NCBI GenBank assembly: GCA_019914995.1
Contig: CM034129.1
Location: 8,239,725-8,303,724, forward strand
Origin: Acanthochlamys bracteata
Taxonomy: Eukaryota > Streptophyta > Magnoliopsida > Pandanales > Velloziaceae
Reading direction: 5' to 3'
Length of the DNA stretch: 64,000 nt
Part shown: in pieces, positions 38,963 through 51,800 of the stretch
Layout: each line of letters starts with the position of its first letter
How positions within the stretch are numbered: the first letter of the stretch is position 1
Notes under the pieces: model-generated
The model's input: the letters and a program-made list of their open reading frames with translations, nothing else
What the model was told of the DNA's origin: nothing
The model's database searches: none
Made by a program: the position numbers and the translations under genes

Positions 38963-40130
38963 TATGCTTTGTAGATTAGTTCATAGTGGATCTTACTTAA
39001 GCATGCTTCACATAAGATACATAATATAGCATGACGGATAATTTAATCAATGTATAGAAAGTGGTAAGGTATGCTGATGTTCTACGTGAATGTTACCTGT
39101 GCCGAAAGGCCTAACTATATCACTAGAAAAGAAAGGCACGGTGATCCTCACCTAAAGTCCATACAATTACTCAGATCACCGGTTGAACTCTAAGCCGCAC
39201 TACTAAGCGCCAAATCACTCGTGCAACCTTAAAGCATATAAAGATATATTCAATACTTATTTACGCTAAACGGAGTCTAAACTCAACACTTACAATAGAA
39301 GACATAATCAAGTTCAAGCCTAAAATCAATTCGCCTGAATCGCCACACATCATAACCGATCTAGGTTCCGTCCATCCAATCAGTTCTAATCACTGTACAA
39401 TTAATACTAGAATTAGCAAGTTCAAGAACTCATCAGCTAAACGAGATGATTGGAATTCAAATGAGTTTCCATTCTAGCGGCGAACTTGTCAATTTATAAT
39501 CCAAAATACCTAAAGCAAATTAAGTCAAGACTACCCAATAACATGTTGAGCGTTCAAAACAATCACAAAAGTGTATACGGCTTACCTCGGCCATGGAGTC
39601 CGCCGGCTCACCGAATTTCGACAAGAGCTAGGGTTCTGGCCAGAGGGAAAATTTCGACAATAGAAGAACCATCAACAGCAATAGAACTCAACAATGCCGA
39701 CGGTGAATCACGAAATAAACTCCAACGGTTGGAATTAACTAAAATAACATCGGCGCAGCGAATTAGCTCGTTCTGATACCAGAGCAAAATTTTCACCCAA
39801 TTGACAGAGGGGAAGGTATTAGAAAGACAAGGGGACCATTTTTTGTACCTCAGCGTAGTCAAATTGCCGACGAAAAGCTCCGATGAAGTTAGGATTTTTG
39901 CTCGGTTCTACTTAAATCTAACAAATTTGAGATAACAAAGGTAAGAGAAGGGTGAGGAGAAGAACGCTGGAGAGAGAAAGAAGCAAAATCGGCATAAAGT
40001 AGCATCGGCAAGGAGATCGAGGGGGCTGTCGGGGAAGAGGTAAGGAAGAAAAGCAAGAAATAAAATAAAAATAAAGATGAAAGGATTCAAGAAAAAATTA
40101 CATGGAAGGGCCTTTACCTCAAAAATGACT

Positions 40131-42214
40131 TGGCTTGGACTCTAGTAAGCCTAGATATTAGGGTTCCTCTTCACAGAGGTGGTGGAAGGAAATGTGGCCC
40201 CTGAGAGAAGATAATTGGAATATAGTAAACCGTTGATTGTAAGAGTCTCACCGTGGTTTCTACAGTCAAAAGCAAGCCATCGATTGAAGAACCCAAAAGA
40301 TGCTTATTCTCGAGTTTGATGATATTTTCATGTTTTTCCTAACCTCAGATGGGATGAAGATCCTACAGTAACTAAGCTCAGCATATACCTTAATGCTTGA
40401 AAAGATCTTGCACAACTAACTTAAGAGAGAAGGTGTCAAATAAGTGTAATAAAAAATTTTCTTATTTTCTATAAATAGCAACACTATGTCGACTATATTA
40501 GAGCTATTTTTCAAATAAAGAGGACTGTTTTTTGGACAGCGATATGTTTGTTAAGAGTAGTAGCGATAAAGCTACTGGATACAACTATGTCCTACATAGA
40601 AACACTTTAGGATCTACAATGAGTTCAAATGCAACTATTGAAGAAACCATTCTCCATATACACACAAGAATTTACATGGTTCTGCAAACGGCTTGACTAT
40701 ATCCACGGTAACTCTTCGTCAATAGCGAAATCTACTAAACTTGGTTGCATTGCTATAATATTAAGAAAATATGTTTAGCCAAAAACCCTTGCCTTAGCCG
40801 GATCTCTCCTCGAGATAAACCAATACAGTCTCCTACTCTCCGGCCATTATTGCACAAGTTTTAGCCAAGGCCTTGCGCAAACACATATTTTCTTATAAGA
40901 TTAGTATAATCGAGAATGCTTAGATAAGCCCTTTTCAACAAACTCAAAGCGTGTTTGGGTATTACAACTTCCTAACAATTTTAGGCACAAGTCACCCTCT
41001 CAATTTGTAAGTAAACTCAATTGATAATCAAAGATTGAGCTTTAAGTGTATCTTAGTTTTTGGCTTTCTAAAGAGTGAGTAGTATAAAAATTGTTCTTTG
41101 TTTCTGCCTCACTACTTCATTTGATGCTTTTACTTTCTTTCTATATCTGCTCTTCTTTTTATATTGTCCTCTAGTAAAGCTTGGATATGCTTGGCTATCT
41201 ATTAGCTTTCATACTTAGAACTTGTTTTTCAATAGTATGATGCTTTAATATAGCTCATTTTGTAATGCAATATTGTAGTGATTTAGTAAATTACTTGTAT
41301 GATATCTCTTGTAATTAAATCTGTGTTTTTTTTAAAAGAAAATCAAAATCTGGAGGTTGAACTTTTTTCTAGGCTAGCACTAAAACATGATTCTGTAGCG
41401 ATTTGTTATGCACGTATGATCTCTTTTGTCGTTAATTTGCTCAAGTTTTGATATGAACTCATTGTTAGAATGATGGTCTAATTTTGATATAAAGTAGGGC
41501 CTCAATTAGAATCAACATCATGGTTGAAATCATCTTTGAAGACTACATGACAATCACAATCGCTCGAGTTGTTTTATGTTGGTAAGTATCGGCAAAGTAG
41601 TCAGCAATCGAGTCATATACTCTTCTTTGTTCCGGAAAGTCGCCATTCTCTATTTTCAATCCGATTCCGCAATTTTGTATCGATGAATTAAAAATATCTC
41701 GTATATATAACTGGATAATCTTACAGCTATATGTAGCCTCAATATAACTAGCAGAATGGTGGTAATAGATGGAAGCTGAAACTAGACTCTGGTAATCGGG
41801 TTGAAGACCAGTGGTTCATTGGACTCTTGGAAATATGAGCTATCCATCAAAGGATGAGCTTATGCAACGGTTAGCTTTGGTGGCTTGAGGACATGAAGCT
41901 AATGCTCTATTATATCTAATGGGCTGAAGATTTTGTTGCTGTTCCATGCATCACCGCTACAGGAGAAGAGAAACAATGGTATGTTTGCTACCATATTTGT
42001 TTTCTGCTCTCTCTCGCTTTAGAACACACAACAAAAGCCAGAAAGAAGCAAGCTCTAATTGATTTCTTTATGCAAGCTATAGGAAAGTTGGAAAGGCAGC
42101 TTCAACTTGGACAAAAGAGAGATAAAAAGAACTGAGTACGCGCACAATAGGAATTATAAAGACTGAAATGTACGTCACATGTTTCAGATTCTCAAAAATA
42201 AAACATAAAAACTT
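40131..42214. other. Intergenic region, no gene recognised
   Basis: Only short frames. A weak foldback is present at 40766-40897, where AAGAAAATATGTTTAGCC is roughly inverted in AAACACATATTTTCTT. No protein family, RNA gene or terminal-repeat element could be identified. Confidence 0.4.
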
Positions 42215-42475
42215 TAGCATAATTACTTTTCCCTCAAAAAAGAAAAAAAATAAAATTTTATTTGACTAAAATTTTAATTTATGAATATTTTATATTTTTT
42301 AATAAAACTTTTAAATATGTTATAAATAAAATTTTAAAATTAATGTAAGTTTTATAATCCTTTATTTTTATTATTTTAGATAAAAAAATAAAGTTTTTTT
42401 TTAAAAATTTTAAAATATTCTTTATTGTAAAAAAAAACTTCTTTTTAAAAATTCTTCCAAACATTGTAGCCAAAC
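42215..42475 (-). repeat. AT-rich MITE-like family, copy 6
   Basis: Core blocks recognised: TTTTTAATAAAACTTTTAAATA, GTTTTATAATCC, TTATTTTTATTATTTTAGATA and AAAAATTCTTCCAAACATT. Diverged, with uncertain edges. Confidence 0.5.
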
Positions 42476-42689
42476 AAGAATTTCAAATAAAATCTTTTTC
42501 ATCCTTATCAATTTTGTGTTGTTTATTTTTTTAAATCTAAAAACATTTTCCTGTACAGTTCTTTTTGTTAAATATTATGCACACATTCACCTTAAGTAGG
42601 AGGTAATACTAATCTTTATTTATTATCGTAGGAAGGAATCATATAGGTTTAAACCACAGGCAAACCAATCTTGGAATAAAAATCCTGAT

Positions 42690-42902
42690 TTTTTTTGTTT
42701 CACATTTTCAATATATTTTTTTATAAATATATACAAAATTTATTTAAAAATTTTTAAAATATAAAAAAATTATATATAATAAGATTTTTTTATTATTTAT
42801 TTTTATTTTTTTAGATAAAAAATAAAGCTCGTTTTAAAAAAAATAAAAATATTTTTCGTCTCAGAAAAATTTCGTTTCATAAACACTTTTAAACGCACCC
42901 TT
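42690..42902 (-). repeat. AT-rich MITE-like family, copy 7
   Basis: It reads ACATTTTCAATATATTTTTT, AAAATTTATTTAAAAATTTT, AATAAGATTTTTTTATTATT, AAAAATAAAGCTCGTTTT, and ends TTCATAAACACTTTTAAACGCACCC. It is well conserved against copies 1 and 11. Confidence 0.65.
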
Positions 42903-44299
42903 TAAGAGTATTCCTGCCGTCCTGCGATCCACAACTGATCTATCGTTACAACAAAATAAGATAGCAAACGATTGAAGAATTTTAGTCGCTTAAAATGAAT
43001 AAAGGTTGCTAAAGCCTTTAACGACAAAAACTAGTCGCCCTTGGTTGCTATTTCGAGGCCGTTTGGATAGACTTATTTCAACTTATAAGTTGAAAAAAGT
43101 TCCAAACATACAAATAAGAGTGTTTGGATAAAGAACTTATAAATTACTTTTTCAACTTATAAGTCGCAAAATCAAAAGTTACTCTAAGTAACTTTTTTAT
43201 CTGATTGAAAGTAAATGACATTATTGATCCTGTTAAGTTAACATAATTACCTATGTATATATATAATTTTATCATCAATTCATCTGATAAGTTCTCATTT
43301 CTTTCGCCAGGCTCCTAGGGTTTCTTCGTTTCGCCGCTTGGCTTCTTTATTCTCCGACAATCTTTTATTCCGGCAACTCTCCAACGTCGAGCTTCGCTTT
43401 CTTGCCTCCTTCTCTTCACCACTGCTAACTCTGTAGCTGTTGTGCGTCGCCAACCGAGCTCGTGAGCGCGGAGACGGCTGCGAAGAGGTAAGCACAGATT
43501 CTTCTTCTTCTTTCAAAATTTAAGGGAATAATTTTTCTTTTTCTTTCTATTTATTTGAAACGATTGGATGAAGTTGAGGCTTAGAACATAAAAAAAATTA
43601 TGCCATAGTGAATAGAATTTTTCTTTCTCGTTCAATTTAGTTCTGGTCTAAATTTTGGTTATGGTTATCGATATCTTGTTGTCAGTTTGAGTTTTAGTAT
43701 CTAGATTTCTGGATTTTTGTTTGATTATTAATTTTTGGCAATCTACTTCAAATTTTGTAAGTTTTTGCAGGTTTGTTGCTGTTAAGCTTATATGTAACAA
43801 TTTTGTAATTTCTTCAATGATTTTTTAACTTTTATGTTTTTATCTATTGATCTTATTAATATTCACATTATGGAAGAATAATTTTAACAAAATTGCTGGT
43901 GCTTGAACTCTATGATTATACAAATTAATTTAAATACTTGACTGTCGATGTAGAGTGCTGATAGCTGTACAGAGCATATATGTACAGCAATAGGTGAAGC
44001 ATTGTTAGATTCTAATGTTTAGTAGGGCTGGTTTAGTATGGCCATTAAAAATCAGAATCTAATAAAATTAATAGCTCAACTAGCTTATAGATTCTAATGT
44101 TTTTCAGCTTTTTAACAGCTAGTACATAAATCAGTAAAATGTTTGCAAAAAAATAGGAGAAAATGATTAATATATTGAAGGATGTCTTTTTTCTTTCCAT
44201 AAATTTTTGCTCTATGTGTTTAAGAAGGTAATAGTTGATAATTATGGCTTGTATATAGATTGAATGGATTATTTTTGTGCTTTCTTTTATAGGTGATTG

Positions 44300-44905
44300 T
44301 GACTTGTAGAATAAACCCTTACCTATATAAAGCCTAACCTAGATCTAAACTTAAACTCAAAACCTAAAACCATTAACTTAATCTAATCTAGACCAAAATC
44401 TAAAACCCTTATCTAAATCCTAATACAATTGCTCTAAACCTAAAACCTTTATCTAAATCTAAATTCAAAACCCAAAACCCTTACCTATATAAAACCTAAC
44501 CTAGACCAAAACCTAAAACCCATATCTAAAACCTAAACCTAACCTAGACTCAAAACCTAAAACCATTACCTAAAGCATAATCTAGACCAAAACCTAAGTC
44601 CATTATCTAAACCTAAACCCAAAACCTAAAACCATTACCTAAAGCATAATATAGACCAAAACCTAAGTCCGTTATCTAAACCTAAAACGCAAACCTAAAA
44701 CCATTACCTAAAGCCTAATCTAGACCAAAATCTAAAACACTTATCTAAAACTAAAATTCTTATCTTAAGTCTAACCTAAACTTAAACCTGAGTTCCTTAT
44801 ATAAACCAAAACTCAAAACCTAAAACTCTTACATAAAGCCTAACATATACCTAAACCCTTTATCGAAACCCTAATTCTAAAACCTAAATCCAAAACTCAT
44901 TTATT
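44300..44905. repeat. Degenerate telomere-like repeat array with a 69-bp higher-order unit
   Basis: About 600 bp are dominated by CCTAAA, ACCCTTA and CCTAAAACC, close variants of the plant telomeric CCCTAAA. In the middle a longer unit repeats exactly 69 bp apart: ACCAAAACCTAAGTCC begins at 44586 and 44655, and a related unit at 44724. An interstitial telomeric origin or chance expansion of a short CTAAA motif are both possible. Confidence 0.8.
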
Positions 44906-45019
44906 TTGTAAGTAGTAATTTAAAAACTTACTATTGAGAATTTGATTAGTTTTTTTTTATAATGCTTAGATGGAAGATTCTGGAAAGAGAAAGCGTCAAG
45001 ACAAGACCTCTAAAAATTA

Positions 45020-45410
45020 AGAAAAAAGAGTGAAAAAAAAATAAATTAAAAAAATAGTGAAAAAATAATATAATAATAAAAAACAATAAAAAAAGTAAAC
45101 AAAGAAAAAAGAGTGAAAAAATAGTAAGTGAAAAAAAGTAAAATAAAAAACAGTGAAAAAGCAGTAAAAACAATAAAAAGTAAATTAACAAAAAAGAGTG
45201 AAATAAAAAGTGAAAAAACAGTAAAATAAAAAAACAATAAAAGTAAGTAAATTAAGAAAAAAGAGTGGAAAAAATAGTAAATTAAAAAGTAGTGAAAAAA
45301 TAGTAATATAAGAAAAAAACAATAAAAAAAGTAAATTAAGAAAAAAGAATAAAAAAAGTGAAGAAACAGTAAAATAAAAATATACAGTTAAAAAAAAGCA
45401 GAAAAAAATT
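45020..45410. repeat. A-rich minisatellite, units of about 65-85 bp
   Basis: About five units share the junction AATTAAGAAAAAAGAGTG (or ACAAAAAAGAGTGA), followed by AATAGTGAAAAA, CAGTAAAATAAAA and ACAATAAAAAAAGTAAATT. The strong strand asymmetry (almost only A, G and T on the + strand) also creates long false reading frames on the - strand. Confidence 0.75.
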
Positions 45411-45427
45411 TTAACAAAAACTATACT

Positions 45428-45558
45428 ATACATAATAAGATATTCAAACATACTAGATCACACATTAGATTCATACTTGTCGAATATTACAGTATGCAAA
45501 TTAGGATATTCCAATATATTAAACAAACATTACATTCATAGTTGTCGAATACTATAGT
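45428..45558. repeat. Two-copy 70-bp direct repeat
   Basis: GATATTCAAACATACTAGATC, followed by ACATTAGATTCATACTTGTCGAAT and ATTACAGTAT, is repeated as GATATTCCAATATATTAAAC, ACATTACATTCATAGTTGTCGAAT and ACTATAGTAT. The spacing is about 72 bp. Confidence 0.75.
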
Positions 45559-45559
45559 A

Positions 45560-45770
45560 TCGCAGCATACAATCCAGCATTGCAATCGTATTCACATTCA
45601 TATTCACCTTCATTCAATAGTACAATCGTATTCACATTCGTATTCACCTTCATTTCAGCATTGCATTTCATCCTTAACATTCCACATTCACATTTATATT
45701 CACCTTCACATTCACATAGCACTCGTATTCACATAGATAATTCAGCATTCACATTCACATAACTAAGCAA
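45560..45770. repeat. ATTCACATTC short-period tandem array
   Basis: Irregular repeats of TATTCACATTCATATTCACC and shorter TTCACA units. The longer motif CAATCGTATTCACATTC occurs twice, about 40 bp apart. Confidence 0.8.
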
Positions 45771-47749
45771 GTCCTGCTTGTTGGAATTTTTTCTTATTTC
45801 ATCAAGCAAAAAAAACAAAGTTTGATTATAAGTTTGCATAACCATAAAAGTTTCATTACAAGTTTCACATAACCAAATTTGATTACAAGTTTCCATTGTC
45901 AACCGAAAAGTTTTACATTTCTTAATCCTACACTACTAAATACAAAATCTCTCTGTTGGGAAGTAATGCAGCAAAGTATATCTGTCCTTCTACAGCATTC
46001 CCAAAGCATAATAATCCAGTTCTTTTCGTCGTCTCCTACTGCATTCTCTGCATGCTCCAGAACCTGTCAACCTTTTAAAAACATCAATCAATAAAATTGA
46101 AACCATATAACCATAGATATCAATCAAATTGTTCCAATGAATAACAACTCTCATCAAGTTACTCAAAGCACCGATTAATTAGAATAACTTCAACCAGAAA
46201 ACACTCCCGATAATACTTTGTCATTCACCAACAAATAAAATAAAATCATCAGCAAATAAAAATAAAATCAGTAAATATCACCTGAGACACATACAGAAAA
46301 ATCATGATCTATGTCCAGCTCTCAGAACTTGCTCATATGAGAAGTACCTGCAAAAAGATGACCAAGGCAATAGCATGGTTCTATCAGCTTCATAAAAGGC
46401 CTATATGGATACATCTACAGATCACGTTTCTAGTATGTTGAATTTGTTTGGTGTGTGCTACTTAGCAAGGGTTAACATACTGACATGTTGAAAGGAGAAT
46501 ACCAAATCAAATATCCCTCCAGCAAGCTTAACTAATATTGACTACATATTTGCATTCACTTACAAGTCAGTTACATTCATGAATATCATCCATAGAAGTT
46601 ACATTCATGGATTCACATACCTGCTGTAGTTCAAAAATCTCACATGAGCTCTCCGGCAAGCTCTCCAGCGGCAAGCTTAAATAAAAATTGTTAAACTGGT
46701 TAAAAAATTTTAAAAAGCATAGAACGTTAAAAGAGTAATTCTGCAACAAAAACATTTTTAAAATTTTACCTGAAATTCGCTCGCCGACCGGCGTTCGAGC
46801 ACTCTGGCCGATCGCGACGAATAGCGACGAATTCTGAAATTGAATGCGTCAGAAGGTATAGAAGAATGTGGAGATTAGAAATTAACGATTTGTTAGCCCT
46901 AAAATCGATCGTCGACCGGCGAACGAATAGTCCAGCCGCGATGAACGATTTAGGACTAACAACGAGGAAATTAGATATTGAAGGTGCTAGATTGTATAGA
47001 AAAAAGAGTAGAAGAAGAAATCAAGGTTCGCTAGCTATGATTATGATTATCGGCCGTCGAACGAGCGCTGCGGCCCGACGAACAAAAAACTAGGGTTTGA
47101 AGCGGGAAAGAAAAAAATTAAGAGGGACTAAAGGAAGAAGAAGAAGAAGAGAAAGAATTGAACCTGCGTAGCGGAAGAATGAGGCGTAGCTGTCAGAAAA
47201 CGGCGCCGAAAAGGAGAGATGGCAGCGAGCTCGGAAGGAAGAGATGAGAGGAAGAGATAAGCAGTTGAAGAATGAGAAGAAAACGAGTAAATATATATAT
47301 ATATATACATGTATGTATATATATATATGTATATTTATATACGTGTGTAGATATATACATTACTATTATAAAGTATATTTTAGTCTTTGTATATTTTTTT
47401 CAATTTTTCAGCTCTCTTTTGCCAAACATCTTATTCAACTTTTCTTTCAAAAAAAGTAAAATTTATTCAAACACATACTTTCTTTTTTAAAAAAATTTTT
47501 TAGCTATTTTTTTTTAAAAAATAAAAAAATAACTTTTGTGATAAAAATTAAAACTTTTAAGTTTATTCAAACGGCCCTTCATCCTCATCAAATGCTTCAA
47601 CGACCCTCCAACATTAGAGTTGGCTGCGGTATATTATTAGCAACCAAATAAGTGCCGGCAGCTATCGAACATCAATAGTTACTGAGTTAGTCACTATACA
47701 CGATCATCACGATCAACAACGATGATATTGTTAGGGACTATTACGAATA

Positions 47750-47945
47750 TATTTTAAGAAGAAATTTTTCTAAAATAATATATATTTTATAATTTTTTTT
47801 AAAAAAATGGTTTTTTTATTTAAAAATAATAAATAATAATAAAGTTTATGATATATTTTTTATTATCTAAATTTTAAAAAAAAAATTACAAAATACTTTT
47901 AAAAAATTATTAAAAAAATATAAACATAAAAAAAGTACTAACAAA
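47750..47945 (-). repeat. AT-rich MITE-like family, copy 8
   Basis: Diverged copy with TTTTAAGAAGAAATTTTTC, AAAAATAATAAATAATAATAAAG, TTTTTTATTATCTAAATTTT and AATATAAACATAAAAAAAGT. The edges are unclear. Confidence 0.4.
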
Positions 47946-48324
47946 TAAATTCTTTATCATCGTTGGTCCTCTGTAACCACCAACACCGTTGGGCAATGTA
48001 GTACTTTTATGCATTAAAAAATATATTTATTTGCAACAGTTGAAATAAATAGTTAATTTAAAAATAACAAATACTAAAAAATGACATAATAATAATACCA
48101 ATCGAAACTTGCGAGAAATCATAAAGGAGACTACTATTTCTATATTTCATCTTGCTGCTTCATTTAAACTCGCGCGCTTCAAAATTACTAGTACATTATA
48201 AATAGTTGATACTTTACTATTGAAGAAAATTATACTTTCTATTTAATAATTTTATCCAATTAAGATCCTGACAGATAATGCTACTCTTAACTAACAAGAC
48301 AGAATAAGAACAAAATTTTGATGG

Positions 48325-48540
48325 CATTTAGAAAATTTTTAAAATAATTTTTTTTAAAATAAAAAATATTTTATTTTTTTATATTTAAAAAAATAATAAA
48401 AATATGTAATAAAATTTTTTTATTATGCTTATACTTTCTAAATTTTTAAATAAAATTTTCTAAATTATTTATAAAATATATATTAAAAAATATAAAATAA
48501 AAATTTAAAAACTATTTCTTTGATAAGCTGAAACAAACAA
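48325..48540 (+). repeat. AT-rich MITE-like family, copy 9
   Basis: Plus orientation: TTTAGAAAATTTTTAAAAT, AAAAATAATAAAAATATG, CTTTCTAAATTTTTAAATAA, AAATATATATTAAAAAATATAAAA, ending GCTGAAACAAACAACCC. Confidence 0.55.
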
Positions 48541-48857
48541 CCCTTTTGCCTTTTTTCCATCATATATTGACTTTTAACATCGGAAGCACGTTCCACTTGC
48601 CTACATATTATATTTTACATCTGATTAGTGTCAAATTATTACGTGGAATCACTTCCGACAAATTAACTGTCGCAGTAGCTCGAAGAACCTGGATATTCTA
48701 AGCTAGAGCTTCTTGTTCCTGATAAAGACTTCCAGGTATTATGAACCAAGAGAAAGTTCCTACACTTTCTGGATTTGTACAGTTTATTTATCCCAGCTAT
48801 TTGCCGCGCCGCTGGGGTGTATAGAGTTTGACAGGAACTGAAGAACGGCAACAAAAT

Positions 48858-51800
48858 CTAGCATGAGCTCATTGCATCCTTTTTTATCACGGAGCTGTAA
48901 ACTCTACTTTTCGCCTTAATTGCCTGAACATAGAAAAAATGCATTAGAGTAGTTACACAATTTCATAAACTAATTGTGAGGGGCACTTCTAAGTTTGAAA
49001 TATTTAAGCAACTGCCTTCTAAGCAGATTAATTTATATGAAGAGAATGGTATTGCTAATGTCTTGTATGCTCAAAGAAGCTCTTAGCAAATTCATAAAAG
49101 AGATTTAAGAATATCAAGATATTATTATAATATGGCACTCACTTCTTGATACCAATCAGTGGAAAGGATAATGACAAGAAGTACTAAGAGCTGCACGATG
49201 AGGGCACAGATGATTCCCATCCAAAGTCCCTGCACAATCCACCAAGATCATTAGGGCATGATGTTGCTAGATAATCCTGCAGAGACTTTAGAAGTTGAGA
49301 CAAAGAAAACACGGGGAAAGCAAATGCAGCAAACATGTTTTTACAGGTTTCAAGAAATCACACAATAACAACAACACATGTATGGAGCTGAACATCGATG
49401 AATAGGACTTACCATGCCGCCAATATGTAAGATGAAAGCAAACAAAATAGCAGAAGGAACACCAACCAAATAATAAGCTCCAAGGTTAATGATGGAACAT
49501 GTTTTCTGCCAACCACATCCTCTAGCAGCACCTACCAGCACCAATTGAGTGGTCAACCAAAAAATGTCAGAGAATAAAGGTTAGTGACAGTTTTTGAAAA
49601 GAAACACACATATAACCTTACCAATCAAGTGGAAAACTGAGAAAATCTTGCCTTGATAAATTTATTTCAATTGAGCTAATATATCTATTTCTGGAAAACA
49701 CAGTATGAGATCCAATGATATACAATATCCTGTTAAGAATTAATAATGTGCTAAAAGCATGATATCTAAAATTATGAATATGTTGAAACAAGCCTTTATC
49801 TTTTATCTCTCTAACAAGGAGGGTAGAAGGGAGAACAAATCCAAATTAAGACAATACTAGCAAATTATTTTATATTTAAGTATTGGAAACAACTACAATT
49901 TGGTACAAATGCGAAGTACCTGAAAGTGCACATTGCATTCCATCCATGAAATCAGATACTGCAAGAAGCGGCATCATCTTTGACACATATGTCACAACTT
50001 CTATTTCATTGCTGTAAAGGTAGCCCCATTGGTGGCGCACCAAAACTGTGGCTAGAGCAACGAGTAAACCCTCTGTGGCAGAAATTATAATCACAGTACA
50101 TACTGCTACACGTGCAGCTTCTGCATTTCCAGCACCCAACTCATTAGAAACTCTTACACTGCAAGTATGGAACATTAAGATTAGAGATTGTTTAGTTAAT
50201 CCACTTATTCTTAAATAGCGATAAGGAATTGTTTTGTAAGTGAAAAATGGTTTAACAAAGCAAACTATGCCAAAATAATTTCTTAAACCAACCTTGCAGC
50301 ACTTCCAAGACCAGTTGGGATCATATACACCATCCACATTGTGTTCAAGCTGGTAGAATTAGTTAACAGTTACTGAAAACAGTTAGTACTAAGTGGCAAG
50401 AGCAGTATTCTGGAATTATACATAATACTTTATTCTACATTTTGCAAAGAAAGGAACTCTTACTTGTAGCATGTATACTCCGATGTCGAGGCCAAGCATT
50501 AATATGTTTATAATTTATCTAATAGCAATCATAAGGCATGGATAGAGAGGAGGTTGGGTAGTATGTTCTCATATGTATTAGAGGCTTGGGAATATGATTA
50601 AGATTATCCTAGACCTATTATGCAGAGTTCCATGAGCAATGAATATAATGTTGCTCAAGAAGTAGAGTCTAATCACTTCTTTGTAGTGTAAGGACATCGA
50701 CATTAATGCCGTACTTCACAAGCTAAATGGACAAGAAAATTCTTCAGCCACTATTCCAACCACTTTAGGGGATATTACTGCTGACATTACAGAGAACAAA
50801 TTCATCAGTAATCACAATTTCATTATGTACTCAATGAAAGAACTAATCTACTTCAACAACCTTGTAAAAGATATGCACACTGAACAAGAATAATTGAGTC
50901 ACCAACCTGATTGACAATACTGAAGTTTCCAGTTTTGGATTGTGAAGGAAACCTGCTAGGAGAACCACCATCTCGAATGACCAATACTCCAAACTGTGTC
51001 AACTTGTCAAACACACATTAACAGTTTTCTAGGGAAAGATGAGAAATGCAGTTCAGATAAACTTATCAGCACAAAGTATCTATTATTTGGACTACTGGAA
51101 AAAGTGCAATAGCAATAGTTATCAGCTAAATAATAATAAGACAAGCCCCGCATCCGCCTTCAAATTGCAACAAATGCAAACGACAAACTTTATACTATAC
51201 AGTGAAGAAAAGGTTAAGTTCACTTATGAATTAGAGAATATTATAGGGTGAAAATCACAACTCCACCTTATATTGTAATGAGTTGCAATAATATAATGGA
51301 ATAGTGCAATATTAGAAATAAAATTAAGCTAATAACTTCATCTACTGGCAAGTAATATCTAGAGCATGCAAACTGCACTTTTTGCTCCTCAAATATGGAC
51401 AGTTGCAAATTGGGTACCTCATTTTCTAATTTTTGCACATAAGATGCGTGAATTTGTGCTATTAGTGAGTTAAGTAACCTCTGTCAATTGTACTGTTAAA
51501 TATATTCTTTTATACTATTTAGCCAACATATGCATTGATATGGAACTATAAATTTTATCCATACCAGCATAAACTAGCGTGAAAATTGATGTTGACAAAA
51601 GAATCAGAGAGAGGTGCTAATTCTCAATGTAAAGTTTATGCGCCTTATTTTGAAGTTCGAAGAAGAGGTACCCAACCTGCAATCCACCCTAAATTGTGGG
51701 ACACAAAAAGCAACTTGCTCTAACATCTAATAGTGTACATATCCAGAGATACTAAGAGATGCACTCACCAAACCATGCAAGCTGATGGAATTGCGAGTCT

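Larger units (their letters stand above)
37074..40130 (-). repeat. Unclassified interspersed repeat region
   Basis: The region opens with TGTCACAACCCAACTCAAGA at 37074, a start I associate with an abundant plant repeat class (TGTCAC-start, 'CACGACCCAA' type). It ends in a more GC-rich part (39590-40060) with short frames but no recognisable protein. It contains the 43-49-bp tandem repeats at 38130-38345 and an embedded AT-rich element at 38712-38962. No long terminal repeats, inverted ends or polymerase motifs were found, so class, orientation and outer limits are uncertain. Confidence 0.35.
43057..47576. mobile_element. Possible 4.5-kb non-autonomous TIR element packed with tandem arrays
   Basis: The left end reads GGCCGTTTGGATAGACTTA. 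The right end, reversed, reads GGCCGTTTGAATAAACTTA. Each arm has a second inner copy of GTGTTTGRATAAA about 60-100 bp in (43120-43140; near 47470, inverted). Next to each arm, inside, lies a short GC-richer block (43290-43495 and 46770-47240) that looks like 5'-leader or coding-type sequence, with a GTAAGC donor-like site at 43488 on the left. The middle holds four kinds of tandem repeats (44300-45765). No transposase motif was seen. A clear target-site duplication was not found, so two independent MITEs sharing the same ends remain an alternative. Family (Mutator- or hAT-like) undetermined. Confidence 0.4.
45771..48857. other. Remaining gene-free sequence before the MATE gene
   Basis: Apart from the separately listed repeats there is no supported gene. 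The segment 46770-47240 is markedly more GC-rich, with recurring CGACCGGCG, GCCGATCGCGACG and CGGCCGTCGAACGAGCG motifs. It contains a 75-codon plus frame (46866-47093) of no recognised family. TA-rich microsatellite sequence lies at 47288-47360. The 3' flank of the MATE gene is at 48545-48857. Confidence 0.4.

Noticed and set aside
40766..40897. Weak foldback with AAGAAAATATGTTT inverted at the other end
   Set aside because: The inverted match is short and imperfect, with no target duplication or second copy seen. It is not called as an element.
44946..45451. Long Phe/Leu-rich minus-strand reading frames
   Set aside because: They are artefacts of the A-rich minisatellite on the plus strand. 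The predicted proteins are low-complexity and have no gene context.
45542..45762. His/Ser/Ile-rich plus-strand frames
   Set aside because: They are translations of the ATTCAC tandem array.
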